From Pseudomonas sp. (GTDB lineage Bacteria > Pseudomonadota > Gammaproteobacteria > Pseudomonadales > Pseudomonadaceae), in contig NZ_PEKX01000007.1 in NCBI RefSeq assembly GCF_002796985.1, positions 796,284-860,283 on the forward strand: a stretch of DNA of 64,000 bases, given 5' to 3'. The position numbers and the translations under genes are program-made. The notes under the pieces are model-generated. The model was not told the origin of the DNA, did no database searches, and worked only from the letters and a program-made list of their open reading frames with translations. This document shows positions 17,666 through 26,698 of the stretch, piece after piece. How positions within the stretch are numbered: position 1 is the stretch's first letter; the number at the start of each line of letters is the position of its first letter.

Positions 17666-18967
17666 ATGCGCATCTCCACTATCCAGGCGTACAACAACTC
17701 CGTCGGCGGGCTGCAGAAGAACTACGGCAGCGTGACCCGCACCCAGGAACAGATCAGCACCGGCAAGCGCATCCTCACCCCGGCGGACGACCCGGTGGCC
17801 TCGGTGCGCCTGTTGCAGCTGAGCCAGGAGCAGTCGCTCAACGACCAGTACAAAAGCAACATCACGGCGGCGAAGAACAGCCTGACGACGGAGGAGTCGA
17901 TCCTCAATTCCGTGGGCAACGTGATCCAGCGCATTCGCGAGATCGCGGTGGAGGCGGGCAACGGCGCCAGGGATGACTCCGACCGCAAGGCCCTGGGGAC
18001 CGAATTGTCGCAACGCGAAGACGAACTGCTGAACCTGCTCAACAGCAAGGATGCCAGTGGCAAGTATCTGTTCTCCGGCTCGCAGGGCGACACCCAGCCC
18101 TTCGTGCGCAACGCGGATGGCACCTACAGCTACCAGGGCGACGAAAGTCAGCGCCAACTGCAGATTGCCAGCAGCACCCTCCTGGGCGTCGGCGACAGCG
18201 GCAAGTTCCTGTTCGAGGACGTTGCCAACGCCAATCGGGTGAGCACCGCTGGCGCCGCCGCGAACACCGGAACCGGGCGCATATCCCTGGGCATGGTCGA
18301 GGACAAGGTGGACTATGACACCGTGTTCCCGACCAGTAATCCGCCGCAACCTACGGATGGCGTCGGTATTCACTTCCTCGATCAGAACAACTATGTCGTT
18401 TACGACCCGACGCAGTTGCCGGCCGGTTACGACTGGACTACCTACGACCCGACCACTCCGCCGACCGGGCAGCTCAGTACCGGCGCCATCGACGATGACC
18501 CCTTGACCAAGGATTACATCCGTTACGGTGGCGTCAGTGTGATCCTCGATGGCACCCCGAAGGCCGGTGACGAGTTCAGCATCAAGCGTGATCCTGACAG
18601 CGAGAAGCGCAGCCTGCTGAACGTGGTTTCGGATTTGCGCAAGGCACTGGAAAAGGGTGGGGACGACACCGAGAGCAGCAAGGCCATCCGCGACGCAACC
18701 GGGGTTGCCATCTCCAACCTGGACGCAGCCAGCGGGCAGGTACTCAAGGGGCGCGGGCAGATCGGTGCGCGGCTCAATACCATCGACTCCACCGAGATAT
18801 TCATCGACGACGTGAAGCTGGTGAACGCGGGCGTCATCTCCGACCTGCAGGACCTGGACTACGCCGAAGCGCTGTCGCGCCTGTCGATGCAGTCGACCGT
18901 CCTGCAGGCGGCGCAACAGAGCTACGTAAAGATCAGTGGGCTGAGCCTGTTCAATTACCTCAACTGA
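17666..18967 (+). CDS. flgL: Flagellar hook-filament junction protein FlgL (HAP3)
   Basis: A 433-residue hook-associated protein 3 with flagellin-like termini: MRISTIQAYNNSVGGLQKNY and QEQISTGKRILTPADDPVAS at the N-terminus and the helical VLQAAQQSYVKISGLSLFNY at the end. It is the last gene of the flgF operon and is closed by a strong terminator. In P. aeruginosa a flagellin glycosylation locus often follows at this place; here only 346 non-coding bases separate flgL from fliC. Confidence 0.96.
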   Translation: MRISTIQAYNNSVGGLQKNYGSVTRTQEQISTGKRILTPADDPVASVRLLQLSQEQSLNDQYKSNITAAKNSLTTEESILNSVGNVIQRIREIAVEAGNGARDDSDRKALGTELSQREDELLNLLNSKDASGKYLFSGSQGDTQPFVRNADGTYSYQGDESQRQLQIASSTLLGVGDSGKFLFEDVANANRVSTAGAAANTGTGRISLGMVEDKVDYDTVFPTSNPPQPTDGVGIHFLDQNNYVVYDPTQLPAGYDWTTYDPTTPPTGQLSTGAIDDDPLTKDYIRYGGVSVILDGTPKAGDEFSIKRDPDSEKRSLLNVVSDLRKALEKGGDDTESSKAIRDATGVAISNLDAASGQVLKGRGQIGARLNTIDSTEIFIDDVKLVNAGVISDLQDLDYAEALSRLSMQSTVLQAAQQSYVKISGLSLFNYLN

Positions 18968-18985
18968 TCGTCTTCGAGAACAACG

Positions 18986-19017
18986 AAGCCCGCGCGCCTA
19001 AAGCCGCGGGCTTTTTT
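18986..19017 (+). terminator. Rho-independent terminator after flgL
   Basis: The perfect stem AAGCCCGCG / CGCGGGCTT is followed by TTTTTT. Confidence 0.92.
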
Positions 19018-19048
19018 GTCGACAAAATTTCTGCACGGAACCCCTTTT

Positions 19049-19125
19049 GTAGGAGCGAGCTTGCTCGCGAACCCCCTGGGCTCCGCTGCTGCCTGTGAAT
19101 CCTTCGCGAGCAAGCTCGCTCCTAC
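19049..19125. repeat. Convergent REP pair between flgL and fliC
   Basis: GTAGGAGCGAGCTTGCTCGC (19049 onward) and its complement ending at 19124 flank a 30-base spacer. The intergenic stretch 18968-19313 otherwise holds only the flgL terminator, the fliC promoter and the fliC leader. Confidence 0.92.
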
Positions 19126-19195
19126 CCGTGCTCTTGCCGGTAAGTGTCTGTAAGTGACTGATCCGCAAGCTGAAAAAAATCTCTTGAAATTTCGC

Positions 19196-19222
19196 TAAAG
19201 CTCACTGGATCAGCGCCGATAA
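19196..19222 (+). promoter_or_regulatory. Sigma-28 (FliA) promoter of fliC
   Basis: TAAA at 19196-19199, a 15-base spacer and GCCGATAA at 19215-19222 match the FliA consensus exactly. The predicted leader is about 85 bases and begins in a palindrome (AATTCG/CGAATT). Confidence 0.95.
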
Positions 19223-19313
19223 ACAATTCGAATGCGAATTCTTGGTGTCCCTGAGCAAGCAGGCCGGGATATCGCAGGCTCAGGAACTAACAGGACCACT
19301 GAAGGAGACCACC

Positions 19314-20819
19314 ATGGCCCTTACCGTCAATACCAACATTGCTTCCCTGAACACCCAGCGTAACCTCAGCGGTTCGTCGAACGCCCTGAATACCTCGCTG
19401 CAGCGTCTGTCCACCGGCAACCGCATCAACAGCGCCAAGGACGATGCCGCCGGCCTGCAGATCTCCAACCGCATGAGCAGCCAGATCAGCGGCCTGAACG
19501 TTGCCGTGCGCAACGCCAACGACGGCATCTCGCTTTCGCAGACCGCTGAAGGCGCCCTGCAGCAGTCCACCAACATCCTGCAGCGTATGCGTGACCTGTC
19601 CCTGCAGTCGGCCAACGGCACCAACGATGCCACCGACCGCAAGGCCCTGCAGAAAGAGGTCAGCGCCCTCCAGGACGAAATGACCCGTATCGCCGACACC
19701 ACCACCTTCGGTGGCCGCAAGGTGCTGGACGGCTCCTTCACCAACGTCGACTTCCAGGTTGGCTCCAACGCCCGTGAGACCATCAGCGTTTCCGTCGGCG
19801 CTGCCAGCTCCACGGACCTGGGTACTCACTCGATCAAAGGTCGTGCTGCTGCCGGCACCATGTTCGGTACCGCAACCGCCGCCGCTGCCGCTATCCCCGC
19901 AGCCGGCAACGGCATGACTGCCAACACCCTGACCATCACCGGTCCGGACGGTCAGGCGACCACCGCCTCCGTGGGTGGTGCTGCTGGTAGCAGTGCTGCT
20001 GATGTGGCTGCCGCCATCAACGCTAAAGAGTCGGCTACCGGCGTGAAGGCCGAGGCTCGCACCAAGACTGTTCTGTCGAACCTGTCCGGCACCGGTAACG
20101 TCTCCTTCACTCTGAGCGGTAAGGGCGGTGCCAGCACTGCGATCTCCGCCAACGTCAGCGACGCTACCGACCTGTCCAGCGTTCGTGATGCGATCAACGC
20201 CAAGTCGTCCACTACCGGTGTTACTGCCAAGATCGACGACAAAGGCAGCCTGACCCTCGAAGCCAAAGACGGCAGCAACATCGGCATTTCGGACTTCGCC
20301 GTCGGCACCGCTGGTAACCAGAGCGTCGATCTCAAGTCCTACGACTACGATGACAATGCCGTTACCAGCGTGACTCTGACCGAAGGCGGCAACGACTCCA
20401 CCCTGGTGAGCGGTGACATCCGCGTGACCTCGCTGAGCGGCTTCAGCATCCAGGCCAGCGCAGACTCGACCATCTTCGCCAACACTGCCGCCAACTCCAC
20501 CATGGACACCGTGCAGTCGATCGACATCAGCGACGTGAACGGCGCCCAGAAGGCCATCGGCATCATCGACTCGGCCCTGGCCCAGATCGACAACACCCGT
20601 TCCAGCCTGGGTGCGGTGCAGAACCGTTTCGACAACACCATCGCCAACCTGCAGAGCATCTCCGAGAACGTCGATGCCGCCCGCAGCCGCATCAAGGACG
20701 CCGACTTCGCCGCGGAAACCGCGACCCTGTCGAAGAACCAGGTGCTGCAACAGGCCGGTACCGCGATCCTGGCCCAGGCCAACCAACTGCCGCAGTCGGT
20801 GCTCAGCCTGCTCCGCTAA
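19314..20819 (+). CDS. fliC: Flagellin FliC
   Basis: A 501-residue flagellin, the filament subunit. The N-terminal D0/D1 region (MALTVNTNIASLNTQRNLSG, residues 1-20, to about 150) and the C-terminal D1/D0 region ending LPQSVLSLLR are well conserved. The central 170-400 region has two Flagellin_IN-like repeats (DVAAAINAKESATGVKAEA and SVRDAINAKSSTTGVTAKI). The start at 19314 has GAAGGAGA at the right distance and gives the usual MALTVNTN; a GTG at 19242 in the leader is not used. The size suits a b-type-like rather than a short a-type flagellin. Sigma-28 controlled. Confidence 0.98.
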   Translation: MALTVNTNIASLNTQRNLSGSSNALNTSLQRLSTGNRINSAKDDAAGLQISNRMSSQISGLNVAVRNANDGISLSQTAEGALQQSTNILQRMRDLSLQSANGTNDATDRKALQKEVSALQDEMTRIADTTTFGGRKVLDGSFTNVDFQVGSNARETISVSVGAASSTDLGTHSIKGRAAAGTMFGTATAAAAAIPAAGNGMTANTLTITGPDGQATTASVGGAAGSSAADVAAAINAKESATGVKAEARTKTVLSNLSGTGNVSFTLSGKGGASTAISANVSDATDLSSVRDAINAKSSTTGVTAKIDDKGSLTLEAKDGSNIGISDFAVGTAGNQSVDLKSYDYDDNAVTSVTLTEGGNDSTLVSGDIRVTSLSGFSIQASADSTIFANTAANSTMDTVQSIDISDVNGAQKAIGIIDSALAQIDNTRSSLGAVQNRFDNTIANLQSISENVDAARSRIKDADFAAETATLSKNQVLQQAGTAILAQANQLPQSVLSLLR

Positions 20820-20845
20820 GGTTGAGGGATAGTCGATCCGACTAC

Positions 20846-20875
20846 GGGAGGAAGGGGCAACCCTTCCTCCCTTTT
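20846..20875 (+). terminator. Terminator or attenuator between fliC and flaG
   Basis: An 11-bp perfect stem (GGGAGGAAGGG / CCCTTCCTCCC) with a GCAA tetraloop is followed by TTTT. It begins 27 bases after the fliC stop and would leave flaG-fliD mainly to read-through or to their own promoter. Confidence 0.88.
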
Positions 20876-20896
20876 GGCTTTGCGAAGGAGTGAACC

Positions 20897-21247
20897 ATGG
20901 ACGTTGGCAACGTAGCCGGAGCATCGGCGTTCCAGGGCGCCTCGCGCAGCGAGCCCGCGCCTCCCTCCGCCACTGCCGCCGCGAAGCCGGATGCGCAGGC
21001 TGGTGCAGAGGATGCGCGTGACGTACGTGCCCGTCTGGATGCCGCCGTGTCGGATATCCAGAAACATGTACAAGGCGTGCGCCGCAATCTGAACTTCAGC
21101 ATCGACGATGCGACCGGCGATGTCGTGGTCAAGGTCATCGATGGTGATTCCGGCAAAGTGGTGCGGCAAATTCCTTCCGAGGAAGTGCTCAAACTTGCCG
21201 CCCGGTTGGAAGATATGCGCAGCCTGATGTTCGAAACGCGTGCCTGA
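20897..21247 (+). CDS. flaG: Flagellar protein FlaG
   Basis: A 116-residue FlaG family protein. The N-terminus is low-complexity and Ala/Pro-rich; the C-terminal half (NLNFSIDDATGDVVVKVIDG and GKVVRQIPSEEVLKLAARLE) is the conserved FlaG domain. The molecular role is not settled; in several polar flagellates loss of FlaG lengthens the filament. It stands between flagellin and cap genes as in other Pseudomonas and has a GAAGGAG ribosome binding site. Confidence 0.93.
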   Translation: MDVGNVAGASAFQGASRSEPAPPSATAAAKPDAQAGAEDARDVRARLDAAVSDIQKHVQGVRRNLNFSIDDATGDVVVKVIDGDSGKVVRQIPSEEVLKLAARLEDMRSLMFETRA

Positions 21248-21263
21248 CTGGGGTATGAGTACC

Positions 21264-21279
21264 TGGCGCAGTTCTTGCT
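21264..21279 (+). promoter_or_regulatory. Candidate sigma-54 promoter of fliD
   Basis: TGGCGCAGTTCTTGCT has the essential GG-N10-GC spacing and a perfect TTGCT -12 element, 51 bases ahead of the fliD start. Confidence 0.65.
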
Positions 21280-21329
21280 CGCGTTTCTGTTCAGCGGAGA
21301 TTTGCGCGGTTTCTTGACGGAGAAGGAAA

Positions 21330-22781
21330 ATGGCTACCACCATCACTGGGCTTGGCTCGGGCCTCGATATCAACAATATCGTCAGTACGCTTGTGGCGGC
21401 GGAAAAGGCCCCCAAGCAGAACCAGATCGATAAGCTGAGCAAGGACACCACCGCCAAGATCACCGCGCTGGGGAGCCTGAAGAGCGCCATCAGCGATTTC
21501 CAGACCGCACTGGCCGACCTGAACAAGGTCGACAAATTCCAGGGGCGATCCGTCAGCTCTTCCAAGGCCGACATCCTCTCTGCGACCGGTACCGCCAAGG
21601 CAGGTGTGGGTAGCTACCAGGTCGAGGTCCAGCAACTGGCTCAGGGCAGCAAGGTTGCCCTGGGGGCTGTGCCATCCAACGGCGATCAGGCCGCGACCTT
21701 CGGCAAGGGCAGCCTGACCATCAAGCTGGGCGATACCGCGCTGCCGGCCATTGATGTCAACGACAGCAACAACACCCTGGCGGGCCTGCGGGATGCCATC
21801 AACAAGACCGGCAAGGATGAGGGGATCAGCGCCACCATCGTGACCGATGCCCATGGCTCGCGCCTGGTTCTCAGCAGCAGCAAGATGGGGGATGGCAAGG
21901 ACATCTCCGTCGACGTCAGCGGTGACGATGGTAGTGGCAGTGCCAGCCTGAACAGCCTGGCCTTCACCCCCAGTGCCGCCCCGACCGACCCGGATGCCGT
22001 CGATCCGCCGGTACCGAGTGACCCGGCCGCTGCGCGCATGCTGAGCCGTGCCAAGAGCGCCGAGCTGACCATCGACGGGCTCAAGGTCACGAGCAACTCC
22101 AATACCGTGGAGAACGCTCTGGAAGGTGTGACCCTCAACCTCAAGAGTGTGACCGAGACCGGCAAGCCGCTGACCGTCGGCGTCAGCCTGGACACCGATG
22201 GGGTCAAGTCGAACATCAAGAAGTTCGTCGATGCCTACAACAAGCTGATGGGCACGATCAAGGAGCAGACCGTCGTCACCAAGGTGGGTGAGGACAAGGC
22301 TCCGGTGACCGGCGCACTGGTGGGCGATGCTACGGTGCGCAGCCTGCTGAGCAGCGTGCGCAACGAGTTGGTCGCCACCCAGGGGGACGGTGGTGTGCGT
22401 GTACTGGCCGACCTGGGGATCACCACCAAGCAGGACGGCACGCTGGAGCTGGATTCCACCAAGCTGGACAAGATGGTCAGCGCCAACTTCGAGGATGTCG
22501 CCAACCTCTTCGTCGGTGACAAGGGGCTGGCCACTCGACTGACCAACACCCTCAAACCCTATACCGATACTGGCGGTGTTCTGGAGTTGCGCAACAAGGC
22601 ACTGCAGACCACGCTGCAAAGCGTCGATAAACAGCAGGTCGATCTGAACCGGCGGATCACCTCGCTGCAGGAACGCTTGCTCAAGCAGTTCAACGCGATG
22701 GATTCGCTGGTGGGCAGTTTGCAATCCACGGCCAACAGCCTCACCAGCCAGCTCGCCAGCCTGCCGTTCGCCAAGAACTGA
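21330..22781 (+). CDS. fliD: Flagellar filament cap protein FliD (HAP2)
   Basis: A 483-residue cap protein that sits at the filament tip and inserts flagellin subunits. The N-terminal FliD_N domain starts TTITGLGSGLDINNIVSTLV and runs to about residue 115. The C-terminal FliD_C domain covers residues about 245-470 and ends in a coiled-coil segment (LQSVDKQQVDLNRRITSLQE). The middle is the exposed variable part, which in P. aeruginosa binds mucin. A GGAGAAGGA ribosome binding site precedes the start. The next gene is its chaperone group. Confidence 0.96.
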   Translation: MATTITGLGSGLDINNIVSTLVAAEKAPKQNQIDKLSKDTTAKITALGSLKSAISDFQTALADLNKVDKFQGRSVSSSKADILSATGTAKAGVGSYQVEVQQLAQGSKVALGAVPSNGDQAATFGKGSLTIKLGDTALPAIDVNDSNNTLAGLRDAINKTGKDEGISATIVTDAHGSRLVLSSSKMGDGKDISVDVSGDDGSGSASLNSLAFTPSAAPTDPDAVDPPVPSDPAAARMLSRAKSAELTIDGLKVTSNSNTVENALEGVTLNLKSVTETGKPLTVGVSLDTDGVKSNIKKFVDAYNKLMGTIKEQTVVTKVGEDKAPVTGALVGDATVRSLLSSVRNELVATQGDGGVRVLADLGITTKQDGTLELDSTKLDKMVSANFEDVANLFVGDKGLATRLTNTLKPYTDTGGVLELRNKALQTTLQSVDKQQVDLNRRITSLQERLLKQFNAMDSLVGSLQSTANSLTSQLASLPFAKN

Positions 22782-22792
22782 TCCTGAATCCG

Positions 22793-22819
22793 CCGTGGCC
22801 CGCTGAAGCGTGGCCACGG
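22793..22819. terminator. Hairpin after fliD (weak terminator or RNA-stabilising stem)
   Basis: CCGTGGCC and GGCCACGG pair perfectly, and the loop contains a further CGC/GCG stem. There is no T-run on the plus strand (GAAAAAATC follows), so termination may be inefficient. Confidence 0.45.
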
Positions 22820-22841
22820 TGAAAAAATCGCAAACTAGTCT

Positions 22842-22868
22842 TCAAGCTCCCGCTTCACTGGCCGATAC
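22842..22868 (+). promoter_or_regulatory. Candidate sigma-28 promoter of fliS
   Basis: TCAA at 22842, a 15-base spacer and GCCGATAC at 22861-22868. The spacing equals that of the fliC promoter, with one mismatch in each element. It lies 36 bases before fliS. Confidence 0.6.
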
Positions 22869-22904
22869 CTTGGTCAGTAAGAGAATTCGCAGCAGGAGCC
22901 TGCC

Positions 22905-23285
22905 ATGTACGCCATGAAAGCCATGAAGCAATACCAGCAAGTCAGCCTGGAAGCGCGCGTCGCCGAGAGCTCGCCGCACGGCCTGATCCAGTTGCTCATG
23001 CAGGGTGGTCTGGAGCGTCTGGCCCAGGCCCGTGGCGCCGTCGAGCGCGGCCAGCTGGCCGAGCGCGGCGAGCTGATCAGCAAGGCCATCGGCATCGTCG
23101 GCGGCCTGCGCGAAGCGCTGAACCCGGAAGCGGGCGGCGAGTTGGCGCTGAACCTTGACCGCCTCTACGCGTACATGACCGAGCGTCTGCTGGAGGCCAA
23201 CCGCAATGGTGACGCTGCGATCCTCGATGAAGTCTCGGGGCTGCTGCGTGAAGTAAAATCGGGCTGGGACGCGATCGCCGCCTGA
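22905..23285 (+). CDS. fliS: Flagellin export chaperone FliS
   Basis: A 126-residue all-helical chaperone that binds the C-terminus of flagellin and prevents early polymerisation in the cytoplasm. Conserved FliS features include the N-terminal AMKQYQQVSLEARVAESSPH, LIQLLMQGGLERLAQARGAV and the C-terminal LLREVKSGWDAIAA. A GCAGGAG ribosome binding site supports the start at 22905. It follows fliD, as is usual. Confidence 0.95.
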   Translation: MYAMKAMKQYQQVSLEARVAESSPHGLIQLLMQGGLERLAQARGAVERGQLAERGELISKAIGIVGGLREALNPEAGGELALNLDRLYAYMTERLLEANRNGDAAILDEVSGLLREVKSGWDAIAA

Positions 23286-23299
23286 AGGAAGGAACAGTC

Positions 23300-23596
23300 A
23301 TGAGCCAGGCCATGCTTCAACTCAACGAAACCCGCGCTGCCCTGAGCACCGCCCTGCACAACCAGGACTGGGAAGCCATCGGCGACCTCGACCAGAAGTG
23401 CCGTGAGCAGGTCGATGTGGCCATGCAGGATGCCACGCGCGACGAGCAGGCCCTGCGCGAAACCATGGAGCAGTTGCTGGCGCTGTACGCCGACCTGGTC
23501 CAGGTCTGCACTGCCCAGCGCACCGCCATCGGCGAAGAGCTGACCGCTGTGCGCCGCTCCAGCCAGGGCGCCAAGGTTTACCAGATGTTCGGCTGA
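23300..23596 (+). CDS. fliT: FliT-like flagellar chaperone (FleP/second FliS-region protein)
   Basis: A 98-residue helical protein directly after fliS. It corresponds in position to the gene called fleP in P. aeruginosa, and its features (helical throughout, no signal peptide) fit the FliT class of cap-protein chaperones that bind FliD. Sequence similarity within this class is weak, so the FliT assignment rests on size, helix content and position. A GAAGGAAGGA ribosome binding site lies just after the fliS stop, so the two are co-translated. Confidence 0.8.
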   Translation: MSQAMLQLNETRAALSTALHNQDWEAIGDLDQKCREQVDVAMQDATRDEQALRETMEQLLALYADLVQVCTAQRTAIGEELTAVRRSSQGAKVYQMFG

Positions 23597-23618
23597 TCCG
23601 TCCGGATCGGCTTTCTTT
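23590..23618 (+). terminator. Probable terminator after the fliT-like gene
   Basis: GGCTGATCCG pairs with CGGATCGGC (one G-U) and is followed by TTTCTTTC. The stem overlaps the stop codon of the preceding gene. Confidence 0.55.
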
Positions 23619-23740
23619 CGGCGGTGAGCGGCCAGGTGCCGGTGGCCGCCGCCTACACTTCGAACTACCCTCCAGTTCGATTGCCATGACGGGGATCAAC
23701 ACCCTTCGTCGGGCTACATCAAAAAAAACACGCCATAAAT

Positions 23741-23769
23741 TTGACTCGAGCCACATTTTTGACTTAACT
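23741..23769 (+). promoter_or_regulatory. Candidate sigma-70 promoter of fleQ
   Basis: TTGACT at 23741-23746, a 17-base spacer and TTAACT at 23764-23769, preceded by an A8 tract. The region is clearly AT-richer than its surroundings. It fits the known sigma-70 control of fleQ in P. aeruginosa (where Vfr and FleQ itself act). Operators for these could not be assigned. Confidence 0.5.
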
Positions 23770-23865
23770 AGTGGCCAAATGCTGGCTAGCACGAGGAATT
23801 TGTGCTGTGGCCAGATCGTGTCAGCCGCCGTACGACGGCCTTCAAGCCCGGGATGACAAGCTAAG

Positions 23866-25341
<1,476 letters not shown>

Positions 25342-25394
25342 CGCCTCCGTCACACTCGTTTTTCTAAGTCATTGAAATATAACGAGTAAATTTT

Positions 25395-25410
25395 AGGCAC
25401 GGGGTTTGCT
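25395..25410 (+). promoter_or_regulatory. Sigma-54 promoter of fleSR
   Basis: AGGCACGGGGTTTGCT keeps the invariant GG-N10-GC and a perfect TTGCT, 54 bases before fleS. In P. aeruginosa fleSR is a FleQ/RpoN class II operon. Confidence 0.85.
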
Positions 25411-25463
25411 AAGACTCATCCGACCGACAGATTCACGCCGTCGGACGGATGAGGAAAAACCGC

Positions 25464-26693
25464 ATGATGCCCGTCACCCACCGCCAGACTGAACTCGCTT
25501 CCCAGTTGCCTGCAGACCCACTGCAGGTGCCGGTGGAGCAGCAGAGCCGCGCCCATCTGGAGCAGACCTTCGCGCTGTTCAACCAGATGTCCAGCCAGCT
25601 CAACCAGTCCTACAGCCTGCTGGAAGCGCGCGTTACCGAGCTGAAGGGCGAGCTGGCCCTGGTCAGCGCGCAGCGCATGCAGGAGCTGGCCGAGAAGGAG
25701 CGCCTGGCCAACCGCCTGCAGAGCCTGCTCGATGTGCTGCCTGGCGGCGTCATCGTGATCGATGGCCAGGGTGTCGTGCGCGACGCCAATCCAGTGGCGG
25801 TGGCGCTGCTTGGCAAGCCGCTGGTGGGCATGCTCTGGCGCGAGGTGATCTCCCGCAGCTTCGCCCCGCGCGCCGATGACGGCCACGAAGTGTCCCTGCG
25901 CGATGGCCGCCGCGTGTCCATCGCCATCCGCCCGCTGAACGGCGAGCCCGGCCAACTGGTGCTGCTCAACGACCTGACGGAAACCCGTCGCCTGCAGGAC
26001 CAACTGGCCCGCCACGAACGCCTGTCCGCCCTGGGGCGCATGGTCGCTTCCCTGGCCCACCAGATCCGTACCCCGCTGTCCGCCGCCATGCTCTACGCCG
26101 GCCACCTGAGTGAAGGCGAGCTGCCGGTCGAACAGCAGCAGCGTTTCGCCGGCCGCATCAAGGAGCGCCTGCACGAGCTGGAAAGCCAGGTGCGCGACAT
26201 GCTGGTGTTCGCCCGTGGCGAACTGCCGCTGCCGGATCGGCTGGTCCCCAAGCAACTCTTCGCCAGCCTGCGCGCCGCCGCCGAATCCCATGTCGCCGGC
26301 CTGAACGTGCGCTGGCAGTGCGACGCTCGCGTGGGCGAACTGCTGTGCAACCGCGACACCCTGGTCGGCACGGTGCTCAACCTGGTGGAAAACGCCATCC
26401 AGGCCGCCGGCCGTGACGTACGCCTGAAGGTGCACCTCTACCAGCGCGACAACAGCCTGCGCCTGGCCATCAGCGACAACGGGCCGGGCATGAGCGGCGA
26501 AACCCTGGCGCGCCTGGGGGAGCCGTTCTTCACCACCAAGACCACCGGCACCGGCCTCGGCCTGGCCGTGGTGAAAGCCGTCGCCAAGGCCCACCAGGGT
26601 GAGCTGCGCCTGCGTTCGCGCCCAGGTTTCGGCACCAGCGCCACCCTGATCCTGCCGCTGATCGTGGCTCAACCCGTCGTCCACGAGGAGTGA
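25464..26693 (+). CDS. fleS: Flagellar sensor histidine kinase FleS
   Basis: A 409-residue soluble kinase without membrane segments. A coiled-coil N-terminus (about 25-85) leads to a PAS domain (about 88-170), then HisKA with the phosphoacceptor H199 in SLAHQIRTPLSAAM, and a HATPase domain with N-box (LNLVENAIQAAG), DNGPGM and GTGLGLAVVK. The start at 25464 is preferred over 25449 because GAGGAAA at 25451-25457 sits seven bases upstream. Its stop codon lies eight bases before fleR. It phosphorylates FleR, probably after sensing a basal body intermediate; the signal is unknown. Confidence 0.96.
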   Translation: MMPVTHRQTELASQLPADPLQVPVEQQSRAHLEQTFALFNQMSSQLNQSYSLLEARVTELKGELALVSAQRMQELAEKERLANRLQSLLDVLPGGVIVIDGQGVVRDANPVAVALLGKPLVGMLWREVISRSFAPRADDGHEVSLRDGRRVSIAIRPLNGEPGQLVLLNDLTETRRLQDQLARHERLSALGRMVASLAHQIRTPLSAAMLYAGHLSEGELPVEQQQRFAGRIKERLHELESQVRDMLVFARGELPLPDRLVPKQLFASLRAAAESHVAGLNVRWQCDARVGELLCNRDTLVGTVLNLVENAIQAAGRDVRLKVHLYQRDNSLRLAISDNGPGMSGETLARLGEPFFTTKTTGTGLGLAVVKAVAKAHQGELRLRSRPGFGTSATLILPLIVAQPVVHEE

Positions 26694-26698
26694 TTTCC

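Noticed and set aside
15617..18916. Open frame of 1,099 codons on the minus strand
   Set aside because: It lies exactly antisense to flgK and flgL, is low-complexity (His/Val/Gly/Gln-rich), and results from high GC codon bias in the real genes. The same applies to long minus-strand frames opposite fleQ, flhA, cheA, fliC and fliK.
19242..19313. GTG start giving a 525-residue flagellin
   Set aside because: It would add 24 unrelated residues before the invariant MALTVNTN and lies in the leader; GAAGGAGA supports the ATG at 19314.
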